Positions 33,581 to 42,269 of a stretch of DNA of 64,000 nt are shown piece after piece. The DNA comes from Streptomyces sp. NBC_00775 (GTDB taxonomy: Bacteria > Actinomycetota > Actinomycetes > Streptomycetales > Streptomycetaceae). The position numbers and the translations under genes were made by a program. The stretch spans positions 3,534,001-3,598,000 of the forward strand of contig NZ_CP108938.1 of the NCBI RefSeq assembly GCF_036347135.1, read 5' to 3'. The notes beneath the pieces were generated by a model. It had not been told where the DNA came from and ran no database searches. It saw only the letters and a program-made list of their open reading frames with translations. Position 1 is the stretch's first letter; every line of letters begins with the position of its first letter.

Positions 33581-34549
33581 ATGCGTGCACTTCTCGTGGT
33601 CAATCCGGCAGCAACCACCACAAGTGCGCGTACGCGTGACGTACTGATCCACGCACTGGCCAGCGAGATGAAGCTGGAGGCGGTCACCACCGAGTACCGC
33701 GGGCACGCCCGGGACCTCGGCCGGCAGGCCGCGGAGAGCAAGGACATCGACCTGGTCGTGGCCCTCGGCGGCGACGGCACGGTCAACGAGGTCGTGAACG
33801 GACTGCTCCACCACGGCCCCGACCCGGAGCGCCTGCCCCGCCTCGCCGTGGTCCCCGGCGGCTCCACCAACGTCTTCGCGCGCGCCCTCGGCCTGCCCAA
33901 CGACGCCGTGGAGGCCACCGGCGCCCTGCTGGACGCGCTGCGCGAGGAGCGCGAGCGCACGATCGGCCTCGGCCTCGCCGCGGGCACACCCGGCACGGAG
34001 GACGAAGCCGTGCCCTCCCGCTGGTTCACCTTCTGCGCCGGCCTCGGCTTCGACGCGGGCGTGATCGGCCGGGTCGAGCAGCAGCGCGAGCGCGGCAGGC
34101 GCTCCACGCATGCGCTGTATCTCCGCCAAGCGGTACGCCAGTTTTTGGACGAACCTCACCGCCGGCACGGAACGATCACACTGGAGCGCCCCGGCGCGGA
34201 CCCGGTCACCGATCTGGTCCTGTCCATAATCTGCAACACCTCGCCGTGGACGTTTCTCGGCAATCGTCCGGTGTACGCCTCACCTAAGGCCTCGTTCGAT
34301 ACCGGACTCGACGTACTCGGTCTCAGCCGCATGTCGACGCCCGCGGTTGCCCGGTATGCCACGCAGTTGCTCACTTCGTCCCCCGAGCGCGGACCCCATG
34401 GCAAGCATGCGGTGTCCCTGCACGATCTGACGGACTTCACCTTGCATTCGAAGGTGCCGCTCCCCCTCCAGATGGACGGTGACCACCTCGGACTGCGCAC
34501 CAGCGTGACGTTCACAGGCGTACGCCGTGCACTGCGTGTGATTGTGTGA
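33581..34549 (+). CDS. Diacylglycerol kinase family lipid kinase
   Basis: Protein of 322 residues of the DAGK catalytic family. The N-terminus, MRALLVVNPAATTTSARTRD, is the family opening. VVALGGDGTVNEVVNGLL contains the nucleotide-binding GGDGT loop, and RLAVVPGGSTNVFARALGLP is the second catalytic motif. WFTFCAGLGFDAGVIGRVEQ is the start of the beta-sandwich domain. It probably phosphorylates a lipid alcohol at the membrane face; diacylglycerol is the default, but the exact lipid is unknown. From memory, SCO5241. Confidence 0.92.
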   Translation: MRALLVVNPAATTTSARTRDVLIHALASEMKLEAVTTEYRGHARDLGRQAAESKDIDLVVALGGDGTVNEVVNGLLHHGPDPERLPRLAVVPGGSTNVFARALGLPNDAVEATGALLDALREERERTIGLGLAAGTPGTEDEAVPSRWFTFCAGLGFDAGVIGRVEQQRERGRRSTHALYLRQAVRQFLDEPHRRHGTITLERPGADPVTDLVLSIICNTSPWTFLGNRPVYASPKASFDTGLDVLGLSRMSTPAVARYATQLLTSSPERGPHGKHAVSLHDLTDFTLHSKVPLPLQMDGDHLGLRTSVTFTGVRRALRVIV

Positions 34550-34867
34550 GCGGAAGGGCTCAAAGTCCTTTCACTCGAACGTTTAGACCAGGGTCCACCC
34601 CATAGAAGTACGGCTGTGACCTAGTCGACACCGAGGAATCAAAAAAAACTTTCCAGAAGGGGTTGTATCCGCCGCTGAGGTTTGCGAGTCTCTACGTGGC
34701 GATCGGGACGGCCCGCAACATCGGCCCCACAGAGAGCCAGAACCCCTCCTCAAATCACAGGACCACGTCAGGTCATCTGACAGTCGGCCCTTCACTTGTT
34801 GAGGGATTCGTGAAAGCGTTCACATTCACAAGCAACTTGCATGTAATACCAAGGAGAGGTAGCAGCC
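34550..34867 (+). promoter_or_regulatory. wblE upstream region with A-tract and dyad
   Basis: This 318-base gap holds no gene. It is AT-richer than its surroundings. A run of eight A residues lies at 34641-34648, uncommon for this genome, and GTGAAAGCGTTCAC (34810-34823) is a near-palindrome about 45 bases before the start codon. AAGGAGAGG (34851-34859) is a strong ribosome site for wblE. Promoter elements were not assigned. Confidence 0.4.
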
Positions 34868-35125
34868 ATGGACTGGCGTCACAACGCCGTTTGCCGCGAG
34901 GAAGACCCCGAGCTCTTCTTCCCCATCGGCAACACCGGTCCTGCGCTGCTGCAGATCGAGGAAGCCAAGGCCGTCTGCCGCCGTTGCCCCGTCATGGAGC
35001 AGTGTCTGCAGTGGGCGCTCGAGTCCGGCCAGGACTCCGGCGTCTGGGGTGGCCTCAGCGAGGACGAGCGCCGTGCCATGAAGCGTCGCGCCGCCCGCAA
35101 CCGGGCCCGTCAGGCCACCGCCTGA
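34868..35125 (+). CDS. wblE: WhiB-like iron-sulfur regulator WblE
   Basis: Protein of 85 residues. The four cluster ligands are C9, C37, C40 and C46 (EAKAVCRRCPVMEQCLQWAL), followed by the beta-turn GVWGG (58-62) and a basic C-terminus (RRAMKRRAARNRARQA) for DNA contact. Wbl proteins bind [4Fe-4S] and the primary sigma factor region 4. WblE is among the most conserved members across actinobacteria (WhiB1-like in mycobacteria). It is monocistronic and closed by a strong hairpin about 110 bases downstream. Confidence 0.97.
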   Translation: MDWRHNAVCREEDPELFFPIGNTGPALLQIEEAKAVCRRCPVMEQCLQWALESGQDSGVWGGLSEDERRAMKRRAARNRARQATA

Positions 35126-35233
35126 CACCCCACCCCGCACGAGCCTGAGCTTGGCGGCGCGTACAGCGAGTACGCATCTCCCGCCCCCGAGCCGCAGCGC
35201 GCAGTACCCCCGATGCGCATAGCAACGTGAGCG

Positions 35234-35266
35234 TGAGCCCCGGACCACCAAGTGGTCCGGGGCTCA
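35234..35266 (+). terminator. Stem-loop between wblE and the histidine kinase gene
   Basis: TGAGCCCCGGACCAC pairs perfectly with GTGGTCCGGGGCTCA around a 3-base CAA loop. It lies about 110 bases after wblE, and the rightward strand continues TTGCTGTTTG. It can terminate in both directions. Confidence 0.85.
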
Positions 35267-35343
35267 TTGCTGTTTGCGTCCGCGTGGATTACCTGTGCAT
35301 GTCTGTGGATTACTTGTGGGCGCCGGCCGCGTACGGGTGCCGC

Positions 35344-36810
35344 TTACTTGTGAGCCAGCACCGGGATGTCCAGGATCACCTGGGTCCCGCGCTCCGGAGC
35401 CGCCACCATGTCGAAGGTGCCGCCCAACTCGCCCTCCACCAGCGTCCGTACGATCTGCAGACCGAGGTTGCCCGAGCGGTGCGGATCGAATCCTTCCGGA
35501 AGTCCGACGCCGTCGTCCTGGACGGTGACCAGGAGGCGGGCGTCCTTGGTGGTGCCGCCACGGACCGCGGAGACCTCGACGGTGCCCCGGTCGCCCTCGC
35601 GGAAGCCGTGCTCCAGGGCGTTCTGCAGGATCTCCGTGAGGACCATGGAGAGCGGCGTCGCGACCTCGGCGTCCAGGATGCCGAAGCGGCCGGTGCGCCG
35701 GCCGGTGACCTTGCCGGGAGAGATCTCGGCGACCATGGCGAGCACCCGGTCGGCGATCTCGTCGAACTCCACGCGCTCGTCCAGGTTCTGGGAGAGCGTC
35801 TCGTGCACGATCGCGATCGAACCGACCCGGCGTACAGCTTCCTCCAGGGCCTCCCGGCCCTTGTCCGAGTCGATGCGCCGGGCCTGGAGCCGCAGCAGGG
35901 CCGCCACCGTCTGGAGGTTGTTCTTCACCCGGTGATGAATCTCCCGGATGGTCGCATCCTTGGTGATCAACTCACGCTCACGGCGCCGCAGTTCGGTGAC
36001 GTCGCGCAGCAGCACCAGTGAACCCACGCGGGTGCCCTTGGGCTTGAGCGGGATCGCGCGCAGCTGGATCACGCCGTCACCGCTCTCGATCTCGAACTCG
36101 CGGGGCGCCCAGCCGCTGGCGACCTTGGAGAGCGCCTCGTCCACCGGGCCGCGCGACGGGGCGAGTTCGGCGGTGGTCACGCCGAGGTTGTGGCCCACGA
36201 GGTCGGCGGCGAGGCCGAGGCGGTGGTACGCCGACAGCGCGTTCGGAGAGGCGTACTGGACGATGCCGTCCGCGTCGAGGCGGATCAGTCCGTCGCCCAC
36301 CCGTGGCGAGGCGTCCATGTCGACCTGCTGGTTCGGGAACGGGAAGGAGCCCGCCGCGATCATCTGGGCGAGGTCGGAGGCGCTCTGGAGGTACGTCAGC
36401 TCAAGGCGGCTCGGCGTACGCACGGTGAGCAGGTTGGTGTTGCGCGCGATGACCCCGAGGACGCGCCCCTCACGTCGTACGGGAATGGACTCGACCCGTA
36501 CCGGAACCTCCTCGCGCCACTCCGGGTCGCCCTCGCGCACGATCCGGCCCTCGTCGAGCGCGGCGTCCAGCATGGGGCGGCGGCCGCGCGGGACGAGGTG
36601 GCCGACCATGTCGTCCTGGTACGAGGTGGGGCCGGTGTTGGGCCGCATCTGCGCCACGGACACATAGCGGGTGCCGTCGCGCGTGGGCACCCACAGGACG
36701 AGGTCGGCGAAGGAGAGGTCGGAGAGCAGCTGCCACTCCGAGACCAGCAGATGCAGCCACTCGAGATCGGAGTCACCGAGGGCGGTGTGCTGGCGTACGA
36801 GGTCGTTCAT
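35344..36810 (-). CDS. pdtaS: PdtaS-like sensor histidine kinase (HWE/HisKA_2 type)
   Basis: Protein of 488 residues, soluble. An N-terminal GAF-like domain (about 1-150, ending VIARNTNLLTVRTPSRLELT) and a PAS domain (about 170-275, with DADGIVQYASPNALSAYHRL) precede the kinase core. The phosphoacceptor region reads IREIHHRVKNNLQTVAALLR (His near residue 292). The ATPase lobe contains LTEILQNALEHGF and VQDDGVGLPEGFDPHRSGNL. In actinobacteria PdtaS phosphorylates PdtaR, an RNA-binding antiterminator. No response regulator is adjacent here, so the partner is encoded elsewhere. The ATG at 36810 was used; a GTG three codons earlier is possible. Confidence 0.87.
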   Translation of the reverse strand: MNDLVRQHTALGDSDLEWLHLLVSEWQLLSDLSFADLVLWVPTRDGTRYVSVAQMRPNTGPTSYQDDMVGHLVPRGRRPMLDAALDEGRIVREGDPEWREEVPVRVESIPVRREGRVLGVIARNTNLLTVRTPSRLELTYLQSASDLAQMIAAGSFPFPNQQVDMDASPRVGDGLIRLDADGIVQYASPNALSAYHRLGLAADLVGHNLGVTTAELAPSRGPVDEALSKVASGWAPREFEIESGDGVIQLRAIPLKPKGTRVGSLVLLRDVTELRRRERELITKDATIREIHHRVKNNLQTVAALLRLQARRIDSDKGREALEEAVRRVGSIAIVHETLSQNLDERVEFDEIADRVLAMVAEISPGKVTGRRTGRFGILDAEVATPLSMVLTEILQNALEHGFREGDRGTVEVSAVRGGTTKDARLLVTVQDDGVGLPEGFDPHRSGNLGLQIVRTLVEGELGGTFDMVAAPERGTQVILDIPVLAHK

Positions 36811-37233
36811 GGAGGGCACGTGTGCGAGCGTACCCGGCGGATACGACAGGCCCCGAAATCAGCCACTCGCACGGGTCCCGCGGAGGCTTCGCACGGGCCC
36901 GGAAACACCCGCGGGCCGCGGCGCCTGGGAGGGACCCTCAACCCTCCCGGCACCGCAGCCCGGAGCAACAACGGCCGCGGGGTGTGCGGTCCCGATGGCC
37001 GAAGAGAGGAGCCGGAGCAGTCAGGGCAGAGAGCGCCGGTTCCTCGGTCCGCCTTCCTGTGCGGGGAAGACGGAGGCTTGTTCAGTTACTCAAGCATTGC
37101 GATACACCAGCATTGTGGACTAGACCATGGTCCTGCGTCCATGCGTCATCTGTCCATGCGCCAAGCGATGTTTATTGTTGTCGGCTTATCCAACATCCAA
37201 CAGCATCCATCACGCAGACTAACCCGCTTCGGT
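36811..37233. other. Gene-free gap with an AT-richer segment
   Basis: A 423-base gap between two leftward genes: the kinase gene starts at its left and the TetR gene ends at its right. The left part is ordinary GC-rich DNA. About 37,070-37,240 is conspicuously AT-richer, with TTTATTGTTGTCGG and TTGTTCAGTTACTC stretches. It carries one strong DasR-like operator (37,113-37,130) but no open frame that I would accept. It may hold a small RNA, a distant promoter or a remnant of a lost gene. Confidence 0.5.
37113..37130. promoter_or_regulatory. Orphan DasR-responsive (dre) element
   Basis: TTGTGGACTAGACCATGG closely resembles the dre consensus A(C/G)TGGTCTAGACCA(G/C)T, with the CTAGACCA half intact. 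The nearest start codons are 303 bases to the left (the kinase, transcribed leftwards) and 894 bases to the right (the SDR gene, transcribed rightwards). The target is therefore unclear. Confidence 0.65.
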
Positions 37234-37926
37234 TCAGGAACGGGCCGGATTGGCGGATGAACGGACCGGATGGGCGGCGGAGCGGGGCCAGACGGCCATG
37301 GCGAGTTCCGCCAGCGCCTCCAGTTCTTCTCGGCCGGCGCCGTCGCGGGCCTGCTGGGACATGCCCTGGATGACCGCCCCGGTGTACCGGGCGAGGGCCG
37401 CCGCGTCAGTGTCCGCGGGCAGCTCGCCCGCGGCGATCCCCGCCCTTATACGGCTCTCGAAGACGGCGATGTTGGCGTTGCGCCGCTCGCGCAGGGACTC
37501 CTCGACCTCGGGTGAGGTGCAGTTGGTGGCCGCGTGGATGACCAGGCAGCCGTGCGGGTGGCCCGGGTCGGTGTACTCGACGGCCGCCTCGCGCAGCATC
37601 CGCTCGACCGCGCCGCGGGCGGTGGGCTCCTCGGCCAGCGCGCGTTCGCCGAACGAGCCGTACTTCGTGCCGTACTCGCGGACCACCTCGTCGAAGAGCG
37701 ACCGCTTGTCACCGAACGCCGCGTACAGGCTCGGGGCGCCGATGCCCATGACGCGTGTGAGGTCGGAGACGGAGGTCGCCTCGTACCCGCGCTCCCAGAA
37801 CGCGAGGATCGCCTTCTCCAGCGCGGTCTCACGGTCGAAGGAACGGGGACGGCCGCGCTGCTTGGTCAGGACCTTGGCGTCCTCGGGTGCGGCGGTCCCC
37901 GGCTCGGTCTGCTGCCTGCTCACCAT
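37234..37926 (-). CDS. TetR-family transcriptional regulator
   Basis: Protein of 230 residues. The helix-turn-helix is clear: FDRETALEKAILAFWERGYE, then ATSVSDLTRVMGIGAPSLYA and AFGDKRSLFDEVV. The C-terminal ligand domain contains GCLVIHAATNCTSPEVEESL and AALARYTGAVIQGMSQQARD, as in the large TetR_C_16-like group. It is divergent from a short-chain dehydrogenase gene across 97 bases that contain two matched TAGCG-N4-CTAG-type repeats. It most likely represses that gene and itself. Confidence 0.92.
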   Translation of the reverse strand: MVSRQQTEPGTAAPEDAKVLTKQRGRPRSFDRETALEKAILAFWERGYEATSVSDLTRVMGIGAPSLYAAFGDKRSLFDEVVREYGTKYGSFGERALAEEPTARGAVERMLREAAVEYTDPGHPHGCLVIHAATNCTSPEVEESLRERRNANIAVFESRIRAGIAAGELPADTDAAALARYTGAVIQGMSQQARDGAGREELEALAELAMAVWPRSAAHPVRSSANPARS

Positions 37927-37939
37927 GGGATGGATTTTA

Positions 37940-38006
37940 TAGCGGCTGCTAGAGAAATGTCGGTGGGCTGTTGTACGGTTTTTTCTGTAGCGACCACTAG
38001 TGAAAT
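37940..38006. promoter_or_regulatory. Paired operator-like repeats between the tetR and SDR genes
   Basis: TAGCGGCTGCTAGAGAAAT (37940-37958) and TAGCGACCACTAGTGAAAT (37988-38006) are direct copies, 14 of 19 positions identical, 48 bases apart. Each contains TAG-N5-6-CTA partial dyads, as expected for TetR binding. One copy lies next to each gene's start, compatible with dual repression of both promoters. Confidence 0.65.
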
Positions 38007-38023
38007 GCGAAGGGGGCGTCGGC

Positions 38024-38776
38024 ATGGGCGTGCTCAGCGGCAGGACGGCACTCGTCACGGGCGGCGGCAGGGGCATCGGGCGGGGCATCGCCGAGCGGCT
38101 CGGACGGGACGGCGCGCGGGTGGCCGTGCACTACGGCAGCAATGAGGCAGCCCCGAAGGAGACGGTCGCCGCGATCGAGGCGGCGGGCGGATCGGCGTTC
38201 GCGATCGGGGTGGAGCTCGGGCTGCCGGGCGACGCGGAGGCCCTGTGGGAGTCCTTCGACCGGCAGGCGGACGGGCTGGACATCCTGGTGAACAACGCGG
38301 GGATCGGTACGTCGCGTTCGTTCGACGAGATCGACGAGACGGAGTACGACAAGGTGTTCGCGGTGAACGTGACGGCACCGCACTTCATCACCCGGCTCGG
38401 CACCTCCCGCCTGCGCGACGGCGGGCGCGTCATCAACATCTCCTCGGGCCTCGCCCGCAACGCCGTGATGCCGGACAAGATGGCGTACGCGATGACGAAG
38501 GGCGCCCTGGACGTCTTCACCCGGGACCTGTCCAAGGTGCTGGGCCCCCGGGGGATCACCGTGAACTCGGTGGCCCCGGGCATCATCGACACCGACAACA
38601 CCGCCGAGTTCCTGCACGGGACCGAGGACGGATGGGCACAGGCCTCGGCGATATCGGCGCTGGGCCGGGTGGGAGTGCCGGCGGATGTGGCGGACGTGGT
38701 GGCGTTCCTGGCGTCGGACGACGGGCGGTGGATCACGGGAAGCTGGGTGGACGCGACGGGGGGTTCGCTCATGTGA
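38024..38776 (+). CDS. Short-chain dehydrogenase/reductase
   Basis: Protein of 250 residues, classical SDR. The cofactor loop TGGGRGIG is at residues 12-19, the NNAGIGTS strand follows, and the catalytic Ser is in VINISSGLAR. The Tyr/Lys pair is in KMAYAMTKGALDVF (YxxxK). It ends GRWITGSWVDATGGSLM. The basic residue after the Gly-rich loop region (HYGSNEAAP) suggests NADP(H). The substrate is unknown; ketoreduction of a xenobiotic or a 3-oxoacyl compound is typical. AGGGGGCG precedes the ATG at 38024. The divergent TetR gene is the likely regulator. Confidence 0.92.
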   Translation: MGVLSGRTALVTGGGRGIGRGIAERLGRDGARVAVHYGSNEAAPKETVAAIEAAGGSAFAIGVELGLPGDAEALWESFDRQADGLDILVNNAGIGTSRSFDEIDETEYDKVFAVNVTAPHFITRLGTSRLRDGGRVINISSGLARNAVMPDKMAYAMTKGALDVFTRDLSKVLGPRGITVNSVAPGIIDTDNTAEFLHGTEDGWAQASAISALGRVGVPADVADVVAFLASDDGRWITGSWVDATGGSLM

Positions 38777-38848
38777 GGCGGGCGCCTTCAGTGACCCGGG
38801 CGCCATCGCGGGGAAGCTTCGGGCGACGATAGGGAGGGGCTCTGCTAG

Positions 38849-38864
38849 ATTGGTCTATACCACA
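38849..38864 (+). promoter_or_regulatory. DasR operator (dre) upstream of nagB
   Basis: ATTGGTCTATACCACA matches the 16-base dre consensus at the TGGTCTA-ACCA core. It lies 79 bases before the nagB GTG, where DasR bound here would block transcription until glucosamine-6-phosphate or GlcNAc-6-phosphate releases it. Confidence 0.88.
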
Positions 38865-38942
38865 TGTGTCCCTTTTCGGGTTCCAGTGAGTCTCCTGAGT
38901 CCTTGAGTCCCTGAGTCCCCTCTCCAGATCGGCAGGCCCAGC

Positions 38943-39728
38943 GTGGAAGTTGTCATCGTCCCGGACGCCAAGGCGGGCGGCGAGCTGATCGCCGAGGCCA
39001 TGGCGGAGCTGCTCCGACGCAAGCCCGACGCCCTGCTCGGCGTGGCCACCGGCTCGACTCCGCTGCCCATCTACCAGGCGCTGACGGCCAAGGTGAGCGC
39101 CGGTGCCGTGGACGCCTCGGGCGCGCGGATCGCTCAGCTCGACGAGTACGTGGGGCTGCCGGCCGAACATCCCGAGTCGTACCGCTCGGTACTGCGGCGC
39201 GAAGTGCTTGAGCCGCTGGGGCTGGGCATGGACGCGTTCATCGGACCGGACGGCACCGCGGAGGACGTGCGGGCCGCGTGCGAGGCGTACGACAAGGCGC
39301 TCGCGGAGGCCGGCGGCGTCGATCTCCAGTTGCTCGGGATCGGGACGGACGGGCACATCGGGTTCAACGAGCCGTGCTCCTCGCTCGCCTCACGGACCCG
39401 CATCAAGACGCTGACCGAGCAGACCCGGGTGGACAACGCGCGGTTCTTCGAGGGCGACATCGAGCAGGTGCCGCACCACGTCATCACCCAGGGCATCGGC
39501 ACGATCCTGGAGGCACGGCACCTGGTGCTGCTCGCCACGGGCGAGGGCAAGGCGGACGCGGTGGCCGCGACGGTCGAGGGGCCGGTGGCCGCGGTGTGCC
39601 CGGCGTCGGCGTTGCAGCTCCACCCGCACGCGACCGTCGTCGTAGACGAGGCGGCGGCCTCCAAGCTGAAGCTCGCGGACTACTTCCGGCACACGTTCGC
39701 CAACAAGCCGGACTGGCAGGGGATTTAG
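38943..39728 (+). CDS. nagB: Glucosamine-6-phosphate deaminase
   Basis: Protein of 261 residues, GTG start, converting glucosamine-6-phosphate to fructose-6-phosphate and ammonia. Family landmarks: LLGVATGSTPLPIYQAL (phosphate loop), AQLDEYVGLPAEHPESY (the catalytic Asp region), LQLLGIGTDGHIGFNEP (the active-site His/Asp stretch), and a C-terminal PASALQLHPHATVVVDEAAA. It closes the GlcNAc catabolic route fed by the adjacent das genes. A dre site lies 79 bases upstream, and a hairpin follows at 39803. From memory, SCO5236. Confidence 0.96.
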   Translation: MEVVIVPDAKAGGELIAEAMAELLRRKPDALLGVATGSTPLPIYQALTAKVSAGAVDASGARIAQLDEYVGLPAEHPESYRSVLRREVLEPLGLGMDAFIGPDGTAEDVRAACEAYDKALAEAGGVDLQLLGIGTDGHIGFNEPCSSLASRTRIKTLTEQTRVDNARFFEGDIEQVPHHVITQGIGTILEARHLVLLATGEGKADAVAATVEGPVAAVCPASALQLHPHATVVVDEAAASKLKLADYFRHTFANKPDWQGI

Positions 39729-39802
39729 CGGCACGGACAGAGATCGTCACGGTCGCCGAGCGTCACGGGCACAGATCGTCACGCACGCCGAGCGACCACA
39801 CG

Positions 39803-39840
39803 AAGGTGCCGGGTCTCCCCCCAGGGAGGCCCGGCACCTT
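39803..39840. terminator. Bidirectional stem-loop between nagB and dasD
   Basis: AAGGTGCCGGGTCTCCC pairs with GGGAGGCCCGGCACCTT with one G-U type mismatch and a 4-base loop. Towards the right it is followed by TTCGTT. It separates two convergent genes. Confidence 0.85.
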
Positions 39841-39845
39841 TTCGT

Positions 39846-41384
39846 TCAGGTGGTCACGTAATCGCTGCCACGCTGCTCCCCCGCGATGACCTCCGCCGCC
39901 GCCCGGCCGCATACGCGTGCCGCGCCATGGGTGGCGATGTGGAGGGTGCCCCGGGGCGGGGACTGCGGTACGCCCATCTCGACCACGACGGTGTCGGGGC
40001 GGGCGGCGAGGAGGGTGTCGAGGGCGGCCGCCATCCAGGGGTGGCGGTGTTCGTCGCGGACGACGGCGACAATCCGGCGGGTGCCCGCGGCGGCGAGGGC
40101 CAGGGCGCCCGCGCTCTCGCCGGTGAAGCTGCCGGTCTCCGTGCCGGGGAGCAGCCGGGCCAGTTCCGCCGCCACGCCCCAGGGGGTCTCGTCACCGACA
40201 GCGATGTTCGCGACCGGGGTGAGCGCGGCGACGTACGGGGCCTCGGTGAGCGGGGCGTACGTCTCGGCGTGGGTCACCGTGAGCGCGCGACGGGCGGCGA
40301 CCAGGCCGACGTCGGCACGATCACCCGCACCCACACCCGCACCCGTCCCCTCACCTGCACTCGCACCCACGCCTACCGCCGTCCAACGTGCCAGCGCCCG
40401 CACCCGGTTCGCCGCGTCCGCGAGGCGTTCCTCGGGGAGTTCGCCGGTGCGGACGGCTGAGACGAGGGCGTCGCGGAGGCGGCGTACCGTGTCGTCGTCC
40501 GCGAGGCCGCCGCCCACGCAGATCGCGTCCGCGCCGGCCGCGATGGCGAGGACGCTGCCCCGCTCGATGCCGTACGTCGCGGCGATGGCCTGCATCTCCA
40601 TGCCGTCGGTGACGATGAGACCGTCGTAGCCGAGTTCCTCGCGGAGCAGGCCCGTGAGGATGCGGCGGGAGAGGGTGGCCGGGCGGTCGGGGTCCAGCGC
40701 CGGGACGAGGATGTGCGCGCTCATCACGGCGCGCGTCCCCGCGGCGATCGCGGCGCGGAACGGGGCGAGTTCGCGGGACTCCAGTACCGACAGATCGGCG
40801 TCGATGCGCGGCAGCGCGTGGTGCGAGTCGACGGCCGTGTCGCCGTGCCCCGGGAAGTGCTTGGTGCAGGCGGCGACCCCCGCGGACTGGAGTCCGGTGA
40901 CGTACGCGGCCGTGTGCCGGGCCACCAGGTCGGTGTCGGCGCCGAAGGACCGTACGCCGATGACGGGGTTGTCGGGGTTGGAGTTCACGTCGGCGGACGG
41001 GGCCCAGTTGAGGTTGACGCCGCAGGCGGCGAGGCGGCGGCCCAGTTCGGCGGCCACTTCCTCCGTCAGTGAGACGTCGTCCACCGCTCCCAGCGCGTGA
41101 TTGCCGGGGAACGAGGACCCCGTACGCACCTCCAGGCGGGTGACGTCACCGCCCTCCTCGTCGATCGCGACGAGCACGTCGTCGCGTTCGGCGCGCAACT
41201 GGGCCGTCAGGGCGGCGAGTTGCTCGGGCGAGTCGATGTTGCGGCCGAACAGGCCGACCGAGGCGAGGCCTTCACCCAGGCGGCGGAGCAGCCAGTCGGG
41301 GGCCGTGGTTCCGGTGAAACCGGGTTGGAGGACGGTGAGCGCGTCACGCGTGATGGTGTCCGTCCCACTGGCGAGTGTCGTCAT
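39846..41384 (-). CDS. dasD: Glycoside hydrolase family 3 beta-N-acetylglucosaminidase DasD-like
   Basis: Protein of 512 residues, NagZ-type catalytic domain in the first 340 residues. The signature KHFPGHGDT is at 175-183, followed by the His of the Asp-His acid/base loop (VDSHHALP, 186-192). The nucleophile is D260 in LIVTDGMEM. A C-terminal Rossmann-like domain of about 150 residues (from VGLVAARRALTVTHAETYAP) follows; between them lies a Gly/Ala/Val-rich linker. No signal peptide is seen, so it should cleave imported chitobiose or muropeptide GlcNAc in the cytoplasm. It is the last gene of dasABC-D; from memory SCO5235. Confidence 0.9.
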   Translation of the reverse strand: MTTLASGTDTITRDALTVLQPGFTGTTAPDWLLRRLGEGLASVGLFGRNIDSPEQLAALTAQLRAERDDVLVAIDEEGGDVTRLEVRTGSSFPGNHALGAVDDVSLTEEVAAELGRRLAACGVNLNWAPSADVNSNPDNPVIGVRSFGADTDLVARHTAAYVTGLQSAGVAACTKHFPGHGDTAVDSHHALPRIDADLSVLESRELAPFRAAIAAGTRAVMSAHILVPALDPDRPATLSRRILTGLLREELGYDGLIVTDGMEMQAIAATYGIERGSVLAIAAGADAICVGGGLADDDTVRRLRDALVSAVRTGELPEERLADAANRVRALARWTAVGVGASAGEGTGAGVGAGDRADVGLVAARRALTVTHAETYAPLTEAPYVAALTPVANIAVGDETPWGVAAELARLLPGTETGSFTGESAGALALAAAGTRRIVAVVRDEHRHPWMAAALDTLLAARPDTVVVEMGVPQSPPRGTLHIATHGAARVCGRAAAEVIAGEQRGSDYVTT

Positions 41385-41393
41385 CGGGTGGCG

Positions 41394-42269
41394 TTATCCC
41401 TTCACGGCGCCCGCGGTCAGCCCCGCGGCCATCTTGCGCTGGACTATGAGGAACAGGACGACGATCGGCACGGCCATCATCGTGGAACCGGCCATCATCG
41501 GGGCGTACTCGGTGCCGTGCTTGGTGGTGAAGTTGCCGAGCCAGACGGTGGCGGTCTGGTTCTTCTGGCTCAACAGCATGAGGGCGTAGAGGTATTCGTT
41601 CCACGCCTGGATGAAGCCGTACACGGACGTGGCGACCATGCCGGGTGCCAGCAGCGGGAAGACCACGCGGACGAAGGCGCCCGTGCGGCTGCAGCCGTCG
41701 ACCATCGCCGCCTCCTCCAGCTCCTTCGGGATGTTGACGATGAAGCCGCGCAGCGTCCACACCGTGAAGGGGAGGATGAAGGTCAGATACGTGATGATCA
41801 GACCGGAGAGCTTGTCGTACTGGTCGAGGTCGTTCAGCAGCAGGAAGATCGGGATGATCATGGCGACCAGCGGGACCATCTGGACCGCCAGGATGCCGAC
41901 GATCACGATCTTCCGGCCGCGGAAGGCGAAGCGGGAGATGGCCAGCGCGGCCAGCAGCCCCACCACCATGCCGATCACGACCACCGACAGGGACACGATC
42001 AGGCTGCGGCCCACCGGGCCCCAGAAGTCGGCGATGTCCAGCGCGCGGCGGAAGTTGTCGAGCGTCACCGCCGTGGGGAACAGGCTCGGATCCGAGTCGA
42101 TGGCGTCCTTGGCCGGTTTGAAGGCCGTATTGAACATCCAGTAGACGGGGAAACCCGCGGTGACGAAGACAAGCAGGCCGAGCAGGTTCCAGCCGAGCTT
42201 GGACTTGCGGGGTCCGGAGGACTTGCGGGGGCCGGAGGACGTACGCCCCGAGGTGGTGATCGCGCTCAC
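41394..42269 (-). CDS. dasC: Chitobiose ABC transporter permease DasC
   Basis: Protein of 291 residues with six spans of the MalG type. The EAA loop reads PKELEEAAMVDGCSRTGAFV. The opening span is LLGLLVFVTAGFPVYWMFN, and the periplasmic loop after it has the family pattern (NTAFKPAKDAIDSD). The GTG start overlaps the dasB stop by four bases. With DasB it forms the channel for N,N'-diacetylchitobiose, captured by DasA and energised by the general ATPase MsiK, encoded elsewhere. Confidence 0.94.
   Translation of the reverse strand: MSAITTSGRTSSGPRKSSGPRKSKLGWNLLGLLVFVTAGFPVYWMFNTAFKPAKDAIDSDPSLFPTAVTLDNFRRALDIADFWGPVGRSLIVSLSVVVIGMVVGLLAALAISRFAFRGRKIVIVGILAVQMVPLVAMIIPIFLLLNDLDQYDKLSGLIITYLTFILPFTVWTLRGFIVNIPKELEEAAMVDGCSRTGAFVRVVFPLLAPGMVATSVYGFIQAWNEYLYALMLLSQKNQTATVWLGNFTTKHGTEYAPMMAGSTMMAVPIVVLFLIVQRKMAAGLTAGAVKG

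Noticed and set aside
34635..34664. SigR-type promoter (GGAAT...GTT) before wblE
   Set aside because: The spacing is 22 bases, several too long for the usual 18-19.
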